DNA of 52,819 nucleotides. It comes from a virus. This document shows, piece after piece, positions 6,686 to 15,593 of this stretch. How positions within the stretch are numbered: the first letter of the stretch is position 1; each line of letters opens with the position of its first letter. A model generated the notes under the pieces. The model made no database searches. It saw nothing but the letters and a program-made list of their open reading frames with translations, and had not been told where the DNA came from. The stretch is taken from positions 1 to 52,819 of the IMG/VR virus record IMGVR_UViG_3300024520_000098; one strand, given 5' to 3'. A program made the translations under genes and the position numbers.

Positions 6686-8679
6686 TAAAACCCACCTCTT
6701 GTCTGTAAATGTTGAATGAGTCCAGCGGTGCCCGATTGGGCGTTGCCAGACTGCTCACCTCTTGGCCCTGTCCCAGCAAGGCTTTCTCCATTCTGAGGGT
6801 TGAGCCCCATGCTTTCAACCCCTTCTGGCCCAACTTGTCCTTCGGCGGTTGGTTGTGCTTGTAGACCAGCGCCTCCCATTGCAGCCCCCTGTAGTTGAGA
6901 CAGCGGCCCAACAAGAGCCTGTCTGTCTTGACGCCACACGCTAAAGGCTTGGTCCATGAAGTTTTGAATGGAGTCGGGGGGTAGGATTCCTCCCTGAACC
7001 AACGGCATCATGGTTCCCATAACCTGCTGCATGGTTTGCAGTAGACCAAGGAATGCCTGCTGTTCCTCCGCTGGATTAACCGGAAGGGTTGAGCCAGCCT
7101 GCACATTCACGTCGTAGTACCCCTGAATGTCTGACGAAGTGAACGCGATGAACTCATCCTCTCCATCTGAGCCGTTGATTCTCAGGTATCTCGTTTCGTC
7201 CCAGTATTGGCGAATGATGGAGAGAATCTTTCTGGATATGTGAGAGACAAACCTCTCGGTTGCCTCAAGGCGTACCCCGACTCGGCCCTGAGTTGCGGCA
7301 GAGGCGATAGCTACTTCTGTAGCAGTGGTTCCCTTTCGGCTTGCCCCTCCTCGCTGGAACGAATCGACTCCGCTGATTTCGTACATCATCTTTTGGAGAC
7401 CGCTTATAACCATAGATGTCGTTGAGGGAGGCGGTGCTTCGGGAAGAATCATAAGAGCGTCTTGGATTCTTGCTACACCAGCGGGAATCTCGGCAACCTC
7501 CATGTCTTCTTCAGACTCAAGGAGTGCTGTTAGCTGCCCGCCCTCAAGAACCCCAGGCATGGCGACAAACTTGCGTCGAGAGGAGAGCCGGTGGTGCCTA
7601 AGAACGTAAGCCCACTCGTCGTTTAGCCTGTTGGATATTCCTCGAATGGAGGATAGGTCTGATACATGTGTGCTGTAGAAGGAGTCGGGGACATCAATAA
7701 ACTTGAGTGTCTCGTATGGGTAGCCTTTCATCTCTATCGGATCATCAATGTGTCGAAGGACGGAATCCATAGAGTCGCCAGACCCTGGGTTCTTGGTGAG
7801 CCACATTATCCGTCGCCGCATCCCATTCTCTGAGTTAGCCCAATACCTAAGCTCGTAGATAACTACATAATCAGGAGCAATCTCGGGCTCTCCGGTGATG
7901 TTGTCTTCTGTTGAGCCAAGCGATTCTGGGACAGCATCTGACAGCCAAGAGTCAGGCTTTATGTCTTCTGGCACATCGAATCGGTCGTCTGCGCGAAGGT
8001 CGTCTAGTCGGACAACAAGTCTTTCAGCGACCCAAGGGCATTGGTTTAGGTCTGTATATCCTGGGGGTACAATTAGGTTCCACGGAGCTACTCGCGTAAG
8101 CATTGGATTGTCGTTTGGCCCCTCGTCAAAAGAAAGCTGTTCGTTCCCAAGGAAGTCTCTAAGTCTTCGTTGCTGAGCCTTGCTTATGGGGTCTTTGCCC
8201 TCACCCGGCATTTCCTGCTCTGGCCCGGTGTCGTAATCCTCTTGGGGGAAGAACGCATCGCTCGGGTCGTATCCAACCTTCCCGAATCCAAGTCCGAACA
8301 AGAGGGCGTCTAAGACAATCTTTCTAGTTGTCTGGTTCGCACCTATCTCATTCCAGATGTAGTTCAGGGCTCCCTGGGCAATCCTTGCGGAATCTTTATC
8401 TCCCGGCCTTCTCGGCTTCACATAGATATATGGATTAGCGGAGATAACCCCTGGAAGAATTGTGTTTGCGTTAGACAGGAGGAAGTTGAACTTAACCTCT
8501 CCCTCGCTGTCTCCGTAGAAATCAAGGCCCCCGCTTTGTGACGGGATTGCTGAGTAGTCCTGCTGCACCGCTCTCCAGTACGGAAGATGGTTCTCTTCTA
8601 AAACTTGCTCTGAAGAGTCAATCTTTTGGAGCCATAGCTCTACTGATTCGTGGTCAATTTCTATTTTAGAGTCAGTCAT
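6685..8679 (-). CDS. Portal protein
   Basis: 664 aa. Dodecameric channel at one capsid vertex for DNA entry and exit. Typical portal segments: HLPYWRAVQQDYSAIPSQ, FNFLLSNANTILPGVISANP followed by YIYVKPRR, LFGLGFGKVGYDP, RVAPWNLIVPPGYTDLNQCP, ISNRLNDEWAYVLRHHRLSS and GGASRKGTTATEVA. The C-terminus (about 560-664) is Gln/Gly-rich, as in many podovirus portals. It lies on the strand opposite to terminase, scaffold and capsid genes, an unusual inversion inside a head module. Shine-Dalgarno is weak (AAGG about 12 bases upstream). It starts 76 bases from the divergent scaffold gene. Confidence 0.9.
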   Translation of the reverse strand: MTDSKIEIDHESVELWLQKIDSSEQVLEENHLPYWRAVQQDYSAIPSQSGGLDFYGDSEGEVKFNFLLSNANTILPGVISANPYIYVKPRRPGDKDSARIAQGALNYIWNEIGANQTTRKIVLDALLFGLGFGKVGYDPSDAFFPQEDYDTGPEQEMPGEGKDPISKAQQRRLRDFLGNEQLSFDEGPNDNPMLTRVAPWNLIVPPGYTDLNQCPWVAERLVVRLDDLRADDRFDVPEDIKPDSWLSDAVPESLGSTEDNITGEPEIAPDYVVIYELRYWANSENGMRRRIMWLTKNPGSGDSMDSVLRHIDDPIEMKGYPYETLKFIDVPDSFYSTHVSDLSSIRGISNRLNDEWAYVLRHHRLSSRRKFVAMPGVLEGGQLTALLESEEDMEVAEIPAGVARIQDALMILPEAPPPSTTSMVISGLQKMMYEISGVDSFQRGGASRKGTTATEVAIASAATQGRVGVRLEATERFVSHISRKILSIIRQYWDETRYLRINGSDGEDEFIAFTSSDIQGYYDVNVQAGSTLPVNPAEEQQAFLGLLQTMQQVMGTMMPLVQGGILPPDSIQNFMDQAFSVWRQDRQALVGPLSQLQGAAMGGAGLQAQPTAEGQVGPEGVESMGLNPQNGESLAGTGPRGEQSGNAQSGTAGLIQHLQTRGGF

Positions 8680-8693
8680 TTTTAAGTTGGGCC

Positions 8694-8722
8694 TTGACAG
8701 GGGTTGCAGATTGCTTCTGAAT
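8694..8722 (+). promoter_or_regulatory. Possible promoter for scaffold and capsid genes
   Basis: A perfect TTGACA at 8694-8699 lies in the 76-base divergent gap between portal (-) and scaffold (+). At 17 bases the next hexamer is CTGAAT, only a half match to a -10 box. A promoter is required somewhere here because the portal gene is inverted, so the plus-strand genes cannot simply be read through from terL without antisense passage. Confidence 0.4.
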
Positions 8723-8755
8723 TACTTTTACGCGGTTTCTACGCAGGAGGTACAG

Positions 8756-9574
8756 ATGACAAATGTTGTTTCCGACAACTTTGAGGAGACCCTCGATACA
8801 GAGGATAACTCCGATGAGATCGGTTTTGAGAACAATGGTGTCGAAGAAGATGGTTACGCAGGACACGAGCAAGAAGCAAGCTCGGAAGACAATGGAGACG
8901 CTTTTTGGAACGGCAATCCAGAGGAGCTTTCTGAAGACCTAAAGCCCGTTTACAAGAACATGCAGGCTGCTTTTACAAAGAGGATGCAACGAGCATCCGA
9001 CTTGGAGCAGAAATACATGGATTCTATTGAGGCGGCTAACGCTGTCTTGGTGAACGGTCGAGGTCAGGGAGCACCCCAGGAGAACGCGCCGGTCGAGGAA
9101 GTTAGAGATGTTCCAGACATGTCTAAGGGCGCTAAGCCCGAAGAGGTTATTAATTACTACGTTCAGCAAGCTGTTGGCGAAGCAATTAAGAAGTCTGGAA
9201 TCAGTTCCGTTGTTGACCAAGTGCAGCCGCTTGCTAATCAGCAGAAGGTCGTTTCGGCCTATCAACAATATGCTGCTGAAAATCCAGGGATAAACCACGA
9301 GGCCATTGCTGGTCAGGTGGGGAGTATCTTGGATACTAATGCGGACCTTGGCGCTCTCGCAGCAACCAATCCAGGCGCTGCTATTCGTATTGCTGCTCAA
9401 ATGGCTCAATCGAATGTGGCAACTAAAAACAAACGTTCTAAAGAAAAACAACGCCGTCAGGCTGCTCCTGTCTCTGCTAGACAGGGCTCGGTTAAATCAA
9501 GGCGAAAAGAGTCTATGCTCGATGCCGCGACCCGTGCCCTGCAAGAGGTTGGGCTTCAACCAGATGGCTTCTAA
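8756..9574 (+). CDS. Capsid scaffolding protein
   Basis: 272 aa from ATG 8756, which has AGGAGG at 8745-8750; an in-frame TTG at 8687 is not needed. Guides assembly of the major capsid protein and then leaves the procapsid. The N-terminus (1-60) is very acidic, followed by NPEELSEDLKPVYKNMQAAF, a phrase typical of podovirus scaffolds, then a coiled, Gln/Ala-rich middle and a basic C-terminal segment (KNKRSKEKQRRQ, KSRRKES) that would bind the coat protein. It directly precedes the major capsid gene with a 13-base gap. Confidence 0.85.
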   Translation: MTNVVSDNFEETLDTEDNSDEIGFENNGVEEDGYAGHEQEASSEDNGDAFWNGNPEELSEDLKPVYKNMQAAFTKRMQRASDLEQKYMDSIEAANAVLVNGRGQGAPQENAPVEEVRDVPDMSKGAKPEEVINYYVQQAVGEAIKKSGISSVVDQVQPLANQQKVVSAYQQYAAENPGINHEAIAGQVGSILDTNADLGALAATNPGAAIRIAAQMAQSNVATKNKRSKEKQRRQAAPVSARQGSVKSRRKESMLDAATRALQEVGLQPDGF

Positions 9575-9587
9575 CTAGGAGAAAGCC

Positions 9588-10664
9588 GTGCCAGCAGTCA
9601 CAGCTACGATCCCTTTTGATAGGGTCTATTCAACAACTGCCGCAGTTGAACGTTCGACAGTCGCGATGGAAATCGTGCAGGCGAACCCTCTCCTGTGGCA
9701 CATGTACCGTCAAGGTGCAGTCGCTTACGAAGGCGGCACCGAGTGCCGTGTTCCCGTAGTCCTGAATGAGTCTTCCAACGTGGGAGCCATTGGCACCTAC
9801 GCGACCTTCTCGACTACCCCCGAAGACGGTCCCGACAAGGCTCGCTTCCCTGAGTGGTATAAGAACCGCGCATCAATGGTGATTGACAACACTGAGCTTG
9901 CACAGAATCGTGGCAAGTATCAGATCGTCAACTTGCTCAAGGCCAAGCAGGCAATCGCAAAGATTAGCTTGGTTAACGAGCTAGGCCGTCAGATGTACCA
10001 GAACAACGCAGCCCGACCCCTAGAGCTTAACGGTCTTCAGACTGGCTTCTTTGAGTTCGCGGCAGAGGCGGCTCAGGCCGCTATTGTTGGTGGAATCAAT
10101 AAGGCTGCTTACCCCCGCTGGCGCAATCGCTACGGCCTTATGACCGCCTTTGGCACTGACGGACTGGATACTTGGGAAGAGGTGTACATGGATTGTAGCC
10201 AGCGCGGCACACATCCTGACATCATTTTTGCCGACCCAATCATTTACCGCTTCTTCAAGCGGCTCGTTGCCCCGAATCAGGAAGAGCGCGATGTTGCTCT
10301 CTGGAACCAGGGCTTTGAGAACCTGCTCTTTAACGGCACCCCGGTTGTGCCCGACGAGGAGTTGGATGGAACGGGTCAGACCTATTTCGTTACGACCACT
10401 GGCCGACGAAGCGTCACCGACTTCAACTTGAAGCCGGAATACTTTGAGGTCCCTGGCAAGAACCCCTTGGTGCAAGCAAAGGCTACCGGCATCGGTATGC
10501 AGCTTGCTATCTTGAAGGACGACGACTTCCGTCAGACCGCCTTCTTGACGCCGCCTAACAGTGATGTGATTCTCTCGCACCTGTACTTCACAGCAATGAT
10601 GACCACCTCCAGCGAAGGCCGACAAGGCTGCACAGATTTCGCTGGTGGCGCTCCAGTATTTTAG
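9588..10664 (+). CDS. Major capsid protein
   Basis: 358 aa, GTG start with AGGAG at 9577-9581. Forms the icosahedral shell. The order 'GAIGTYATFSTTPEDGPDKA', 'NTELAQNRGKYQIVNLLKAK', then 'RQMYQN' matches the P22/HK97-fold coat proteins in which a domain equivalent to 'elkn-GK-xIidLlkAK-e-a--sl' is conserved. Later segments HPDIIFADPIIYRFFKRL and LNDEELDGTG-like loops fit the same fold. Immediately follows scaffold and precedes a cement-like protein. Local codon use favours C/G third positions more than the neighbours, consistent with very high expression. Confidence 0.88.
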   Translation: MPAVTATIPFDRVYSTTAAVERSTVAMEIVQANPLLWHMYRQGAVAYEGGTECRVPVVLNESSNVGAIGTYATFSTTPEDGPDKARFPEWYKNRASMVIDNTELAQNRGKYQIVNLLKAKQAIAKISLVNELGRQMYQNNAARPLELNGLQTGFFEFAAEAAQAAIVGGINKAAYPRWRNRYGLMTAFGTDGLDTWEEVYMDCSQRGTHPDIIFADPIIYRFFKRLVAPNQEERDVALWNQGFENLLFNGTPVVPDEELDGTGQTYFVTTTGRRSVTDFNLKPEYFEVPGKNPLVQAKATGIGMQLAILKDDDFRQTAFLTPPNSDVILSHLYFTAMMTTSSEGRQGCTDFAGGAPVF

Positions 10665-10676
10665 GAGGCTGAGAAT

Positions 10677-11213
10677 ATGTCTGGATTTATGCACGGAGGC
10701 TCAGCCCTCACCCTAGATATTGGTTGCCGTAACGACACTGGCGCTGCCTGCTCTGGTGGCGACATTGTGCAGATTGACTTCCTCCAGCTTGTTGGTGGCG
10801 TCAATGTGGCTCAGGACGGGCTTGGGGCTATCACCCCTCCCGCTCTTGGCGCACCAGCCCTCAACGGCTGGGCGTTCGCCGCAGCCGACCTTGGCTCTGG
10901 CTACATGTCAGTGACAGGCGCTGTCATTGCTCCGCAAGGCCATACAATTATGGCTACCGAAGAAATGACAATCCGCGTGGCTGGCGTTGCCGAGGTTTCG
11001 GTACTTGGTCCCGGTGGCGGCTTAGCCATTGGCGACCTTCTTGATATTAGCCCTGGCGCAAGCAACCTTGTTGATTCTGCGCTGAGCGGTGGCAACCTGG
11101 GAACGGCTACTCCTGCCACGGCAGGACTTCTCCGAGGGGTTGCCCTGGAGACTGTTGCTGCTGGCGTAACCGCCGTTATCTCTGTCTGGCTTAAGCCTTT
11201 CGGTGGTATCTAA
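10677..11213 (+). CDS. Probable capsid cement/decoration protein
   Basis: 178 aa, ATG with AGGAGG at 10663-10668. Low in charge, rich in Gly, Ala, Val and Leu, consistent with an all-beta protein. The order ACSGGDIVQI, TEEMTIRVAGVAEVSV, GLAIGDLLDISPGASN, ATAGLLRGVALETVAAGVTA is the pattern of DUF2190-like capsid proteins, which bind the outside of the shell. Directly after the major capsid gene, as expected. The family assignment is by pattern, so moderate confidence. Confidence 0.65.
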   Translation: MSGFMHGGSALTLDIGCRNDTGAACSGGDIVQIDFLQLVGGVNVAQDGLGAITPPALGAPALNGWAFAAADLGSGYMSVTGAVIAPQGHTIMATEEMTIRVAGVAEVSVLGPGGGLAIGDLLDISPGASNLVDSALSGGNLGTATPATAGLLRGVALETVAAGVTAVISVWLKPFGGI

Positions 11214-11227
11214 AAACTAACGTGTGA

Positions 11228-11250
11228 GCCGGGGGGCTTTGCTCCCCGGC
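11228..11250 (+). terminator. GC-rich stem-loop after the cement gene
   Basis: GCCGGGGGGC (11228-11237), loop TTT, GCTCCCCGGC (11241-11250): ten pairs, one of them G-U when read as plus-strand RNA. No U-run follows, so it is more likely an intercistronic mRNA-stabilising or processing hairpin, or a leaky terminator that keeps capsid expression above that of tail genes, than a full terminator. It lies 23 bases before the next ATG. Confidence 0.6.
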
Positions 11251-11273
11251 AATCACAGCTAGGAGAATTGAAA

Positions 11274-11735
11274 ATGGCTGTAGCAGTACACGTTGGTCGA
11301 GTAGCAAAGGAGTACACTCCTTACGGCTATTCGATTATGGAAGACGTTTCAGGAGCTTTCCGGTTTACCGCCGGTGCTGGCGGTGCGACCGTCTTTTTGC
11401 CTATGTTTGACGATGCAGATGCTCGTATTGAGGCTATCAGTATTATCAGCGAAGGCGGTTATAATCAGGGAGCAGATAACGCTGTTAATAGCTGGGTTAT
11501 ACGGCTTGCAAGCTTTGACGCAGCAGGGGCCGCTACAACGCATGCCCTGGTGATGGACACAAGCACGGTAGTGACCGCAGCACCCCAGATTGGCGCTAAT
11601 GTTAGGGTTTCCGCGACCGCCTCAACCCCGGTGATTGCAGCGGGAAGCACGCTTGCAATTATTGTGGGTGAGAATGGAACCGCTAACGGAAACATTGACG
11701 CGACTGTTTTGGTCCGCGTTCGTCGCAAGGCATAG
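11274..11735 (+). CDS. Structural protein, unknown, likely beta-sandwich
   Basis: 153 aa from ATG 11274 (AGGAGA at 11261-11266); a TTG at 11268 in frame lies too close to that site. Sequence is Ala/Val/Thr/Gly-rich with alternating hydrophobic residues, and ends in NIDATVLVRVRRKA. Such a composition is usual for head-decoration or collar proteins. Placed between the cement protein and the connector. I recognise no specific family. Confidence 0.6.
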   Translation: MAVAVHVGRVAKEYTPYGYSIMEDVSGAFRFTAGAGGATVFLPMFDDADARIEAISIISEGGYNQGADNAVNSWVIRLASFDAAGAATTHALVMDTSTVVTAAPQIGANVRVSATASTPVIAAGSTLAIIVGENGTANGNIDATVLVRVRRKA

Positions 11736-11772
11736 TTAATCCCCCGCCCACCTACTCTTTGGAGGGTCGTTC

Positions 11773-13146
11773 GTGAACCTTTCGGAACTCAGAACGGCCC
11801 TCCAAGATAGGCGCGAGGACTATTCGCAAAGCAAGGCGAAGCTTAATCGCCGTATCAATCAAGCGTACCTAGACATGTGCTCTAGGCGTAAGTGGGGCTG
11901 GCTCCGTCGCGAGTACAGCGCCATCACAACTGCCCCCAATACGCAGTTCACGCAGGTTCCCTTCACACAGGGCGACCACGAGATTGACATCCTTGCTGGC
12001 ACAGACGCCCTAATTAGAACTCCTCCGACTGTTTTTGGGACGAGTCTTTTGGTTAACGGAGGGGTCTATAAGGTTGTTTGGGTTGGCGACCTTACTGGGG
12101 TTGTTGGCGCAGAGAGCCAGATCGTTAAAATTGAGCCGCCGTTCCAGGGCGCTACCGGGAACTACGACATCACGATCTTGTACAACGAGATTGCGCTGCC
12201 GAAGGGGTCTTCAGGGGTAGAGGCGGTTTCGTTTACATCAGCCAACTCAGAGCAGCCCCTGTCCTTGGTTGCTTTGTCCACGGCTCAGATGATGTACAGA
12301 GATGCGGGAGAGCAGGGACAGCCTTCCCAGTTTGCCGTGAGCAAGAAGGACCTTATCTCCCGCCCTTTAACGGCGATTCCTCCCGCAGCTATTACCCTAT
12401 CTGCTGGCACCGGAGACGCTACCCAGCGACCGCCGCAGCCGTTAACAGACCCGACTGTAAACCCAAGGTATTACGCATATACCTATGTGAATAACCAGAC
12501 CGGAGCGGAGTCTATTCTCAGCCCGCCCACCGTAAGCCCAACCACAATGGCTGGGGCTCCCGGTGGCGAGCTTAGGGTTCTCTTTCAAAAGACAGACCTC
12601 ACCATAAAAGAAGATTTTACAATCAACCTCTACAGCACAACTGCGGGTGGAGACGCAAACACCTTTTACTTTGTGGGTGATTCGGGTGGGGTCACTGACC
12701 CAATGTTCCGTCTTCAAAACAACGCTAGCGACCAATACTTAATTGAATCTGGTAAATACAGAGCGCCAGACTCCGGTGGCATTCTGTCTCTTCGCTTCTT
12801 CCCAACACCCAACGACATCTACAAGGTGACTGCTGTTTACAGCGTGTCTGCTAGGGCTATGGGCGAAGATGCCGATGTCCCTGTATTCAACGCAGACTTT
12901 CACCAAGTCATTCTCGACGGGGCAGAGGCCCTTATGCTTGAAGCCTCTGATGAGCAGCGCAGAGCGAATCAGGCGCGAGGTCGATACGAGCAGGGTATCG
13001 CTCGTATGATTCAGCTAGACCGGCTCAACGCACAACAAAGAGTTGTTATCGGCGGGAAGAGGCGCATCACTGGTCGCCTAACCGCATGGAACAACTCATT
13101 CCCCAACTGGGGCCCAAGCGGTCCCGGCTGGCCCTACCCGCCGTAG
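11773..13146 (+). CDS. Head-tail adaptor / tail tubular protein
   Basis: 457 aa, GTG start, GGAGGG at 11761-11766. The helical N-terminus (LSELRTALQDRREDYSQSKA, LNRRINQAYLDMCSRRKWGW) is the signature of podovirus adaptors that dock under the portal. A beta-rich middle contains YYAYTYVNNQTGAESILSP, a fibronectin-like segment. The C-terminus (VILDGAEALMLEASDEQRRA, QARGRYEQGIARMIQLD) returns to helices, as in gp11/gp4-like proteins. Three bases separate it from the next gene, which looks like the nozzle. Confidence 0.7.
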   Translation: MNLSELRTALQDRREDYSQSKAKLNRRINQAYLDMCSRRKWGWLRREYSAITTAPNTQFTQVPFTQGDHEIDILAGTDALIRTPPTVFGTSLLVNGGVYKVVWVGDLTGVVGAESQIVKIEPPFQGATGNYDITILYNEIALPKGSSGVEAVSFTSANSEQPLSLVALSTAQMMYRDAGEQGQPSQFAVSKKDLISRPLTAIPPAAITLSAGTGDATQRPPQPLTDPTVNPRYYAYTYVNNQTGAESILSPPTVSPTTMAGAPGGELRVLFQKTDLTIKEDFTINLYSTTAGGDANTFYFVGDSGGVTDPMFRLQNNASDQYLIESGKYRAPDSGGILSLRFFPTPNDIYKVTAVYSVSARAMGEDADVPVFNADFHQVILDGAEALMLEASDEQRRANQARGRYEQGIARMIQLDRLNAQQRVVIGGKRRITGRLTAWNNSFPNWGPSGPGWPYPP

Positions 13147-13149
13147 CCC

Positions 13150-15393
13150 GTGTCTGACGGTAAGGGAAAGAGGAAGAAGTTTGAGCCGCTACAGATACGC
13201 GGAATAGATACCCGCGTCTGGCAAAAGGAGGGCTCTTCTAACGATATAAAGGGAGCGCTCTTCACTGTCAGGGGAGAAGTCGCGAAGGCTCCAGGCATAA
13301 AGCCTATATACGATGTCTACCATCCAGACGGGGGAACCCCTCTCTTTTGGCCGGGGATGAAGTTAGCAGGCCCTGGCGGGGCAAGCACCCCATTCAACGG
13401 TCCTCTATACGCGCTAGGGGCGTTTCACCACCACGGCATTACCGACTTAATCGCCCAATTCAATGACTCGGGCGGCGAGTTTAGCCATCTTGTTGTCATT
13501 AGACCGACAATTGGCAGTGCGGTGACAATAGACCCGTTCGTTGGGGCTCAGCTTAACGGGCTATCTCCAGCGCGAGGACCCGGAGACTCTTATAGGTTTG
13601 TTCAGTCTGGTGACATACTTATATGCACGAATGGAGTTGACCCGAACTACAAGTGGGATGGGTATAAGTTTTCTCCGCTAGGGATAAGCGATCTCCCGCC
13701 AGCCCCAGTTGTTCCGGTAAAGTCCGTGACTGATGTTTCGTATATAGTCGGCTCTGGTGCCTCCCTTTTTGTCAACAACGCTCAGGGGCCTTGCTATATC
13801 GAGAATAGTCCAAAGGGCCTGTGGGGCGACTTCTCGATAAAGGTAGACACCACCTCTGTTCAGCCTCAGAGATTCCAGTATCGAATGACTTGGGTGAACG
13901 ACAAGGGCCAGGAGTCTGAGGGGGGCAGCGTGTCTAACTCGCTGACTGACGCCGGGTGGGTTTCGACAGACTCTATATTGCCAAACCCAAGCGACGTTCC
14001 CTTTCCAGAGTGGGGAAACAACAACGGCGCTTATTATGTAGTTAAGGTTGATGGGCTAGCCGCCGACGTTCCGTCTATAGACATTGTGGCTAGGCACCTC
14101 TATCGCTCTACCGATGGGGGGCTTACATGGCTATTTCACTCAAGGCTTCCTGGGAACAACACAGAGACGCTTTGGGATTATGTGAGCCCAGGGGAGCTAG
14201 ACCCTACCGCAGAGCTTGCCTCAGACGGGTCTGGGAAGGCCCCTCCCATCGCAACGTGGGCATTTCCCTACAGAACGAGGACCTACTACGGGGGCCTCTA
14301 CTCGATGAACTCTACCCTCGCCTACTCCAACAAGAATGGCGGCAAAGAGGGGGTGGCTACAGCCAACTACATAGATCTCGGGAGCCACGACCCAGACGCG
14401 CTTACTGGGTATTCGGTATCCCAGGATTACGCCCTGATATTTAAGCGAAGAAGCTTTTACATGCTTACGCATGACAAGGAAGAGCTTCCAATCATTACTC
14501 CAATATCTCAGGGAGTAGGGGCTGTTTCTGATAAAGCCATAGCCTCCTTTGAGGGAAAGACTTATTGGATCTCAGAGATGGGCTTTTACTCATACGATGG
14601 GTCTAAAGCGTATGCCATGAGCCTGGAGCTTAATGAGAGGTTTAAGAGCCTTCCCCCAGCGAAGCTTAGGGACGCCTTCTGTTGGATAGATCCAGCAGAG
14701 CGAAGAGTCATGTTTAGCGTTTGCGGTGGCCCAGGTGATGTGAATGAAGACGTTTGGGCGATTCACGTAGACAGCGGAGCCTTCTCCATACTTGATGGTT
14801 ATGAGATTGCCTCCGCTGTTAGCTACGACAAGTACACTTATGTTGGATATAGAGACACAAATAACAACATCTATGACTTAGGCATGTGGGGGGTTCAGAG
14901 CGAGATAGGTGGGTACCACTCTGTAACCCCCGTACTTCCCCCGTCTCCTACCAGTGGTTCGTTTGAAACAGCGTGGCTTACCCTAGACAACCCAAACTCT
15001 GACAAGACCTTTCAGCGCCTTGATGTCTTCTATGTCCAGACAACTAAAAATCCAATCAACTTCTCTTGGTATTTAGATTGGGATGATCGCTACTCTGGGA
15101 CTAAATCAATAACCCTTGCAGAGGATGCGGCGACCACATGGGGAACATCGGCAAGCACGATTAACTGGGATAGCGGAATACTCTGGGACTCAGAGCGGGT
15201 TCGCTCTCTTAGAATTGACTTGGTTGATACCGAGGAACGCTCTCTTCACGGCAAGGCCATTAAGTTTAAGTTCAAAGACAAGGACGTTGTGGAGGACACG
15301 GAGACCCCCTGGAAGATTGTTGGATTCCTCCTTTGCTATACAGACTTTGGAACGAGGTCAGAGGGCACAGACCTCTCCCCGGAGACGGCATGA
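13150..15393 (+). CDS. Tail nozzle / stabilisation protein
   Basis: 747 aa, GTG start right after the adaptor stop. Mostly beta, with several repeats of the kind RHLYRSTDGGLTWLFHSR and AIASFEGKTYWISEMGFYSY-DGSKAY, typical of beta-propeller proteins that extend the podovirus tail (P22 gp10-like or T7 gp12-like). The early sentence EPLQIRGIDTRVWQKEGSSN and AKAPGIKPIYDV is also common to these. Gene order adaptor then nozzle supports the call. Function by position and pattern. Confidence 0.7.
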   Translation: MSDGKGKRKKFEPLQIRGIDTRVWQKEGSSNDIKGALFTVRGEVAKAPGIKPIYDVYHPDGGTPLFWPGMKLAGPGGASTPFNGPLYALGAFHHHGITDLIAQFNDSGGEFSHLVVIRPTIGSAVTIDPFVGAQLNGLSPARGPGDSYRFVQSGDILICTNGVDPNYKWDGYKFSPLGISDLPPAPVVPVKSVTDVSYIVGSGASLFVNNAQGPCYIENSPKGLWGDFSIKVDTTSVQPQRFQYRMTWVNDKGQESEGGSVSNSLTDAGWVSTDSILPNPSDVPFPEWGNNNGAYYVVKVDGLAADVPSIDIVARHLYRSTDGGLTWLFHSRLPGNNTETLWDYVSPGELDPTAELASDGSGKAPPIATWAFPYRTRTYYGGLYSMNSTLAYSNKNGGKEGVATANYIDLGSHDPDALTGYSVSQDYALIFKRRSFYMLTHDKEELPIITPISQGVGAVSDKAIASFEGKTYWISEMGFYSYDGSKAYAMSLELNERFKSLPPAKLRDAFCWIDPAERRVMFSVCGGPGDVNEDVWAIHVDSGAFSILDGYEIASAVSYDKYTYVGYRDTNNNIYDLGMWGVQSEIGGYHSVTPVLPPSPTSGSFETAWLTLDNPNSDKTFQRLDVFYVQTTKNPINFSWYLDWDDRYSGTKSITLAEDAATTWGTSASTINWDSGILWDSERVRSLRIDLVDTEERSLHGKAIKFKFKDKDVVEDTETPWKIVGFLLCYTDFGTRSEGTDLSPETA

Positions 15394-15593
15394 GCGAAAA
15401 GCAACGTCTCATAGATAGGCTTATGACTGCGTTGCAGGAGCTTGATGTTGGGTTTTCCACCGCATCAGCAAGGCTCAATCCTTTGATAGCCGTAAACAGA
15501 GCCCTGTCCAAAGCAGGGGCTGCAAGAATAAACAGCATAGATGAGGTGACTGAGCTACGAAGAGCGCTCTCTTCCGCAGAAAGGCTTCTCTGA
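15390..15593 (+). CDS. Small helical tail-region protein
   Basis: 67 aa from ATG 15390, which overlaps the previous stop (ATGA). All-helical (KQRLIDRLMTALQELDVGF, EVTELRRALSSAERLL). No recognisable family. Tight coupling on both sides (its stop overlaps the next ATG) suggests it is expressed in fixed ratio with nozzle and fibre proteins, perhaps a chaperone or a trimerising piece. Confidence 0.55.
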   Translation: MSEKQRLIDRLMTALQELDVGFSTASARLNPLIAVNRALSKAGAARINSIDEVTELRRALSSAERLL

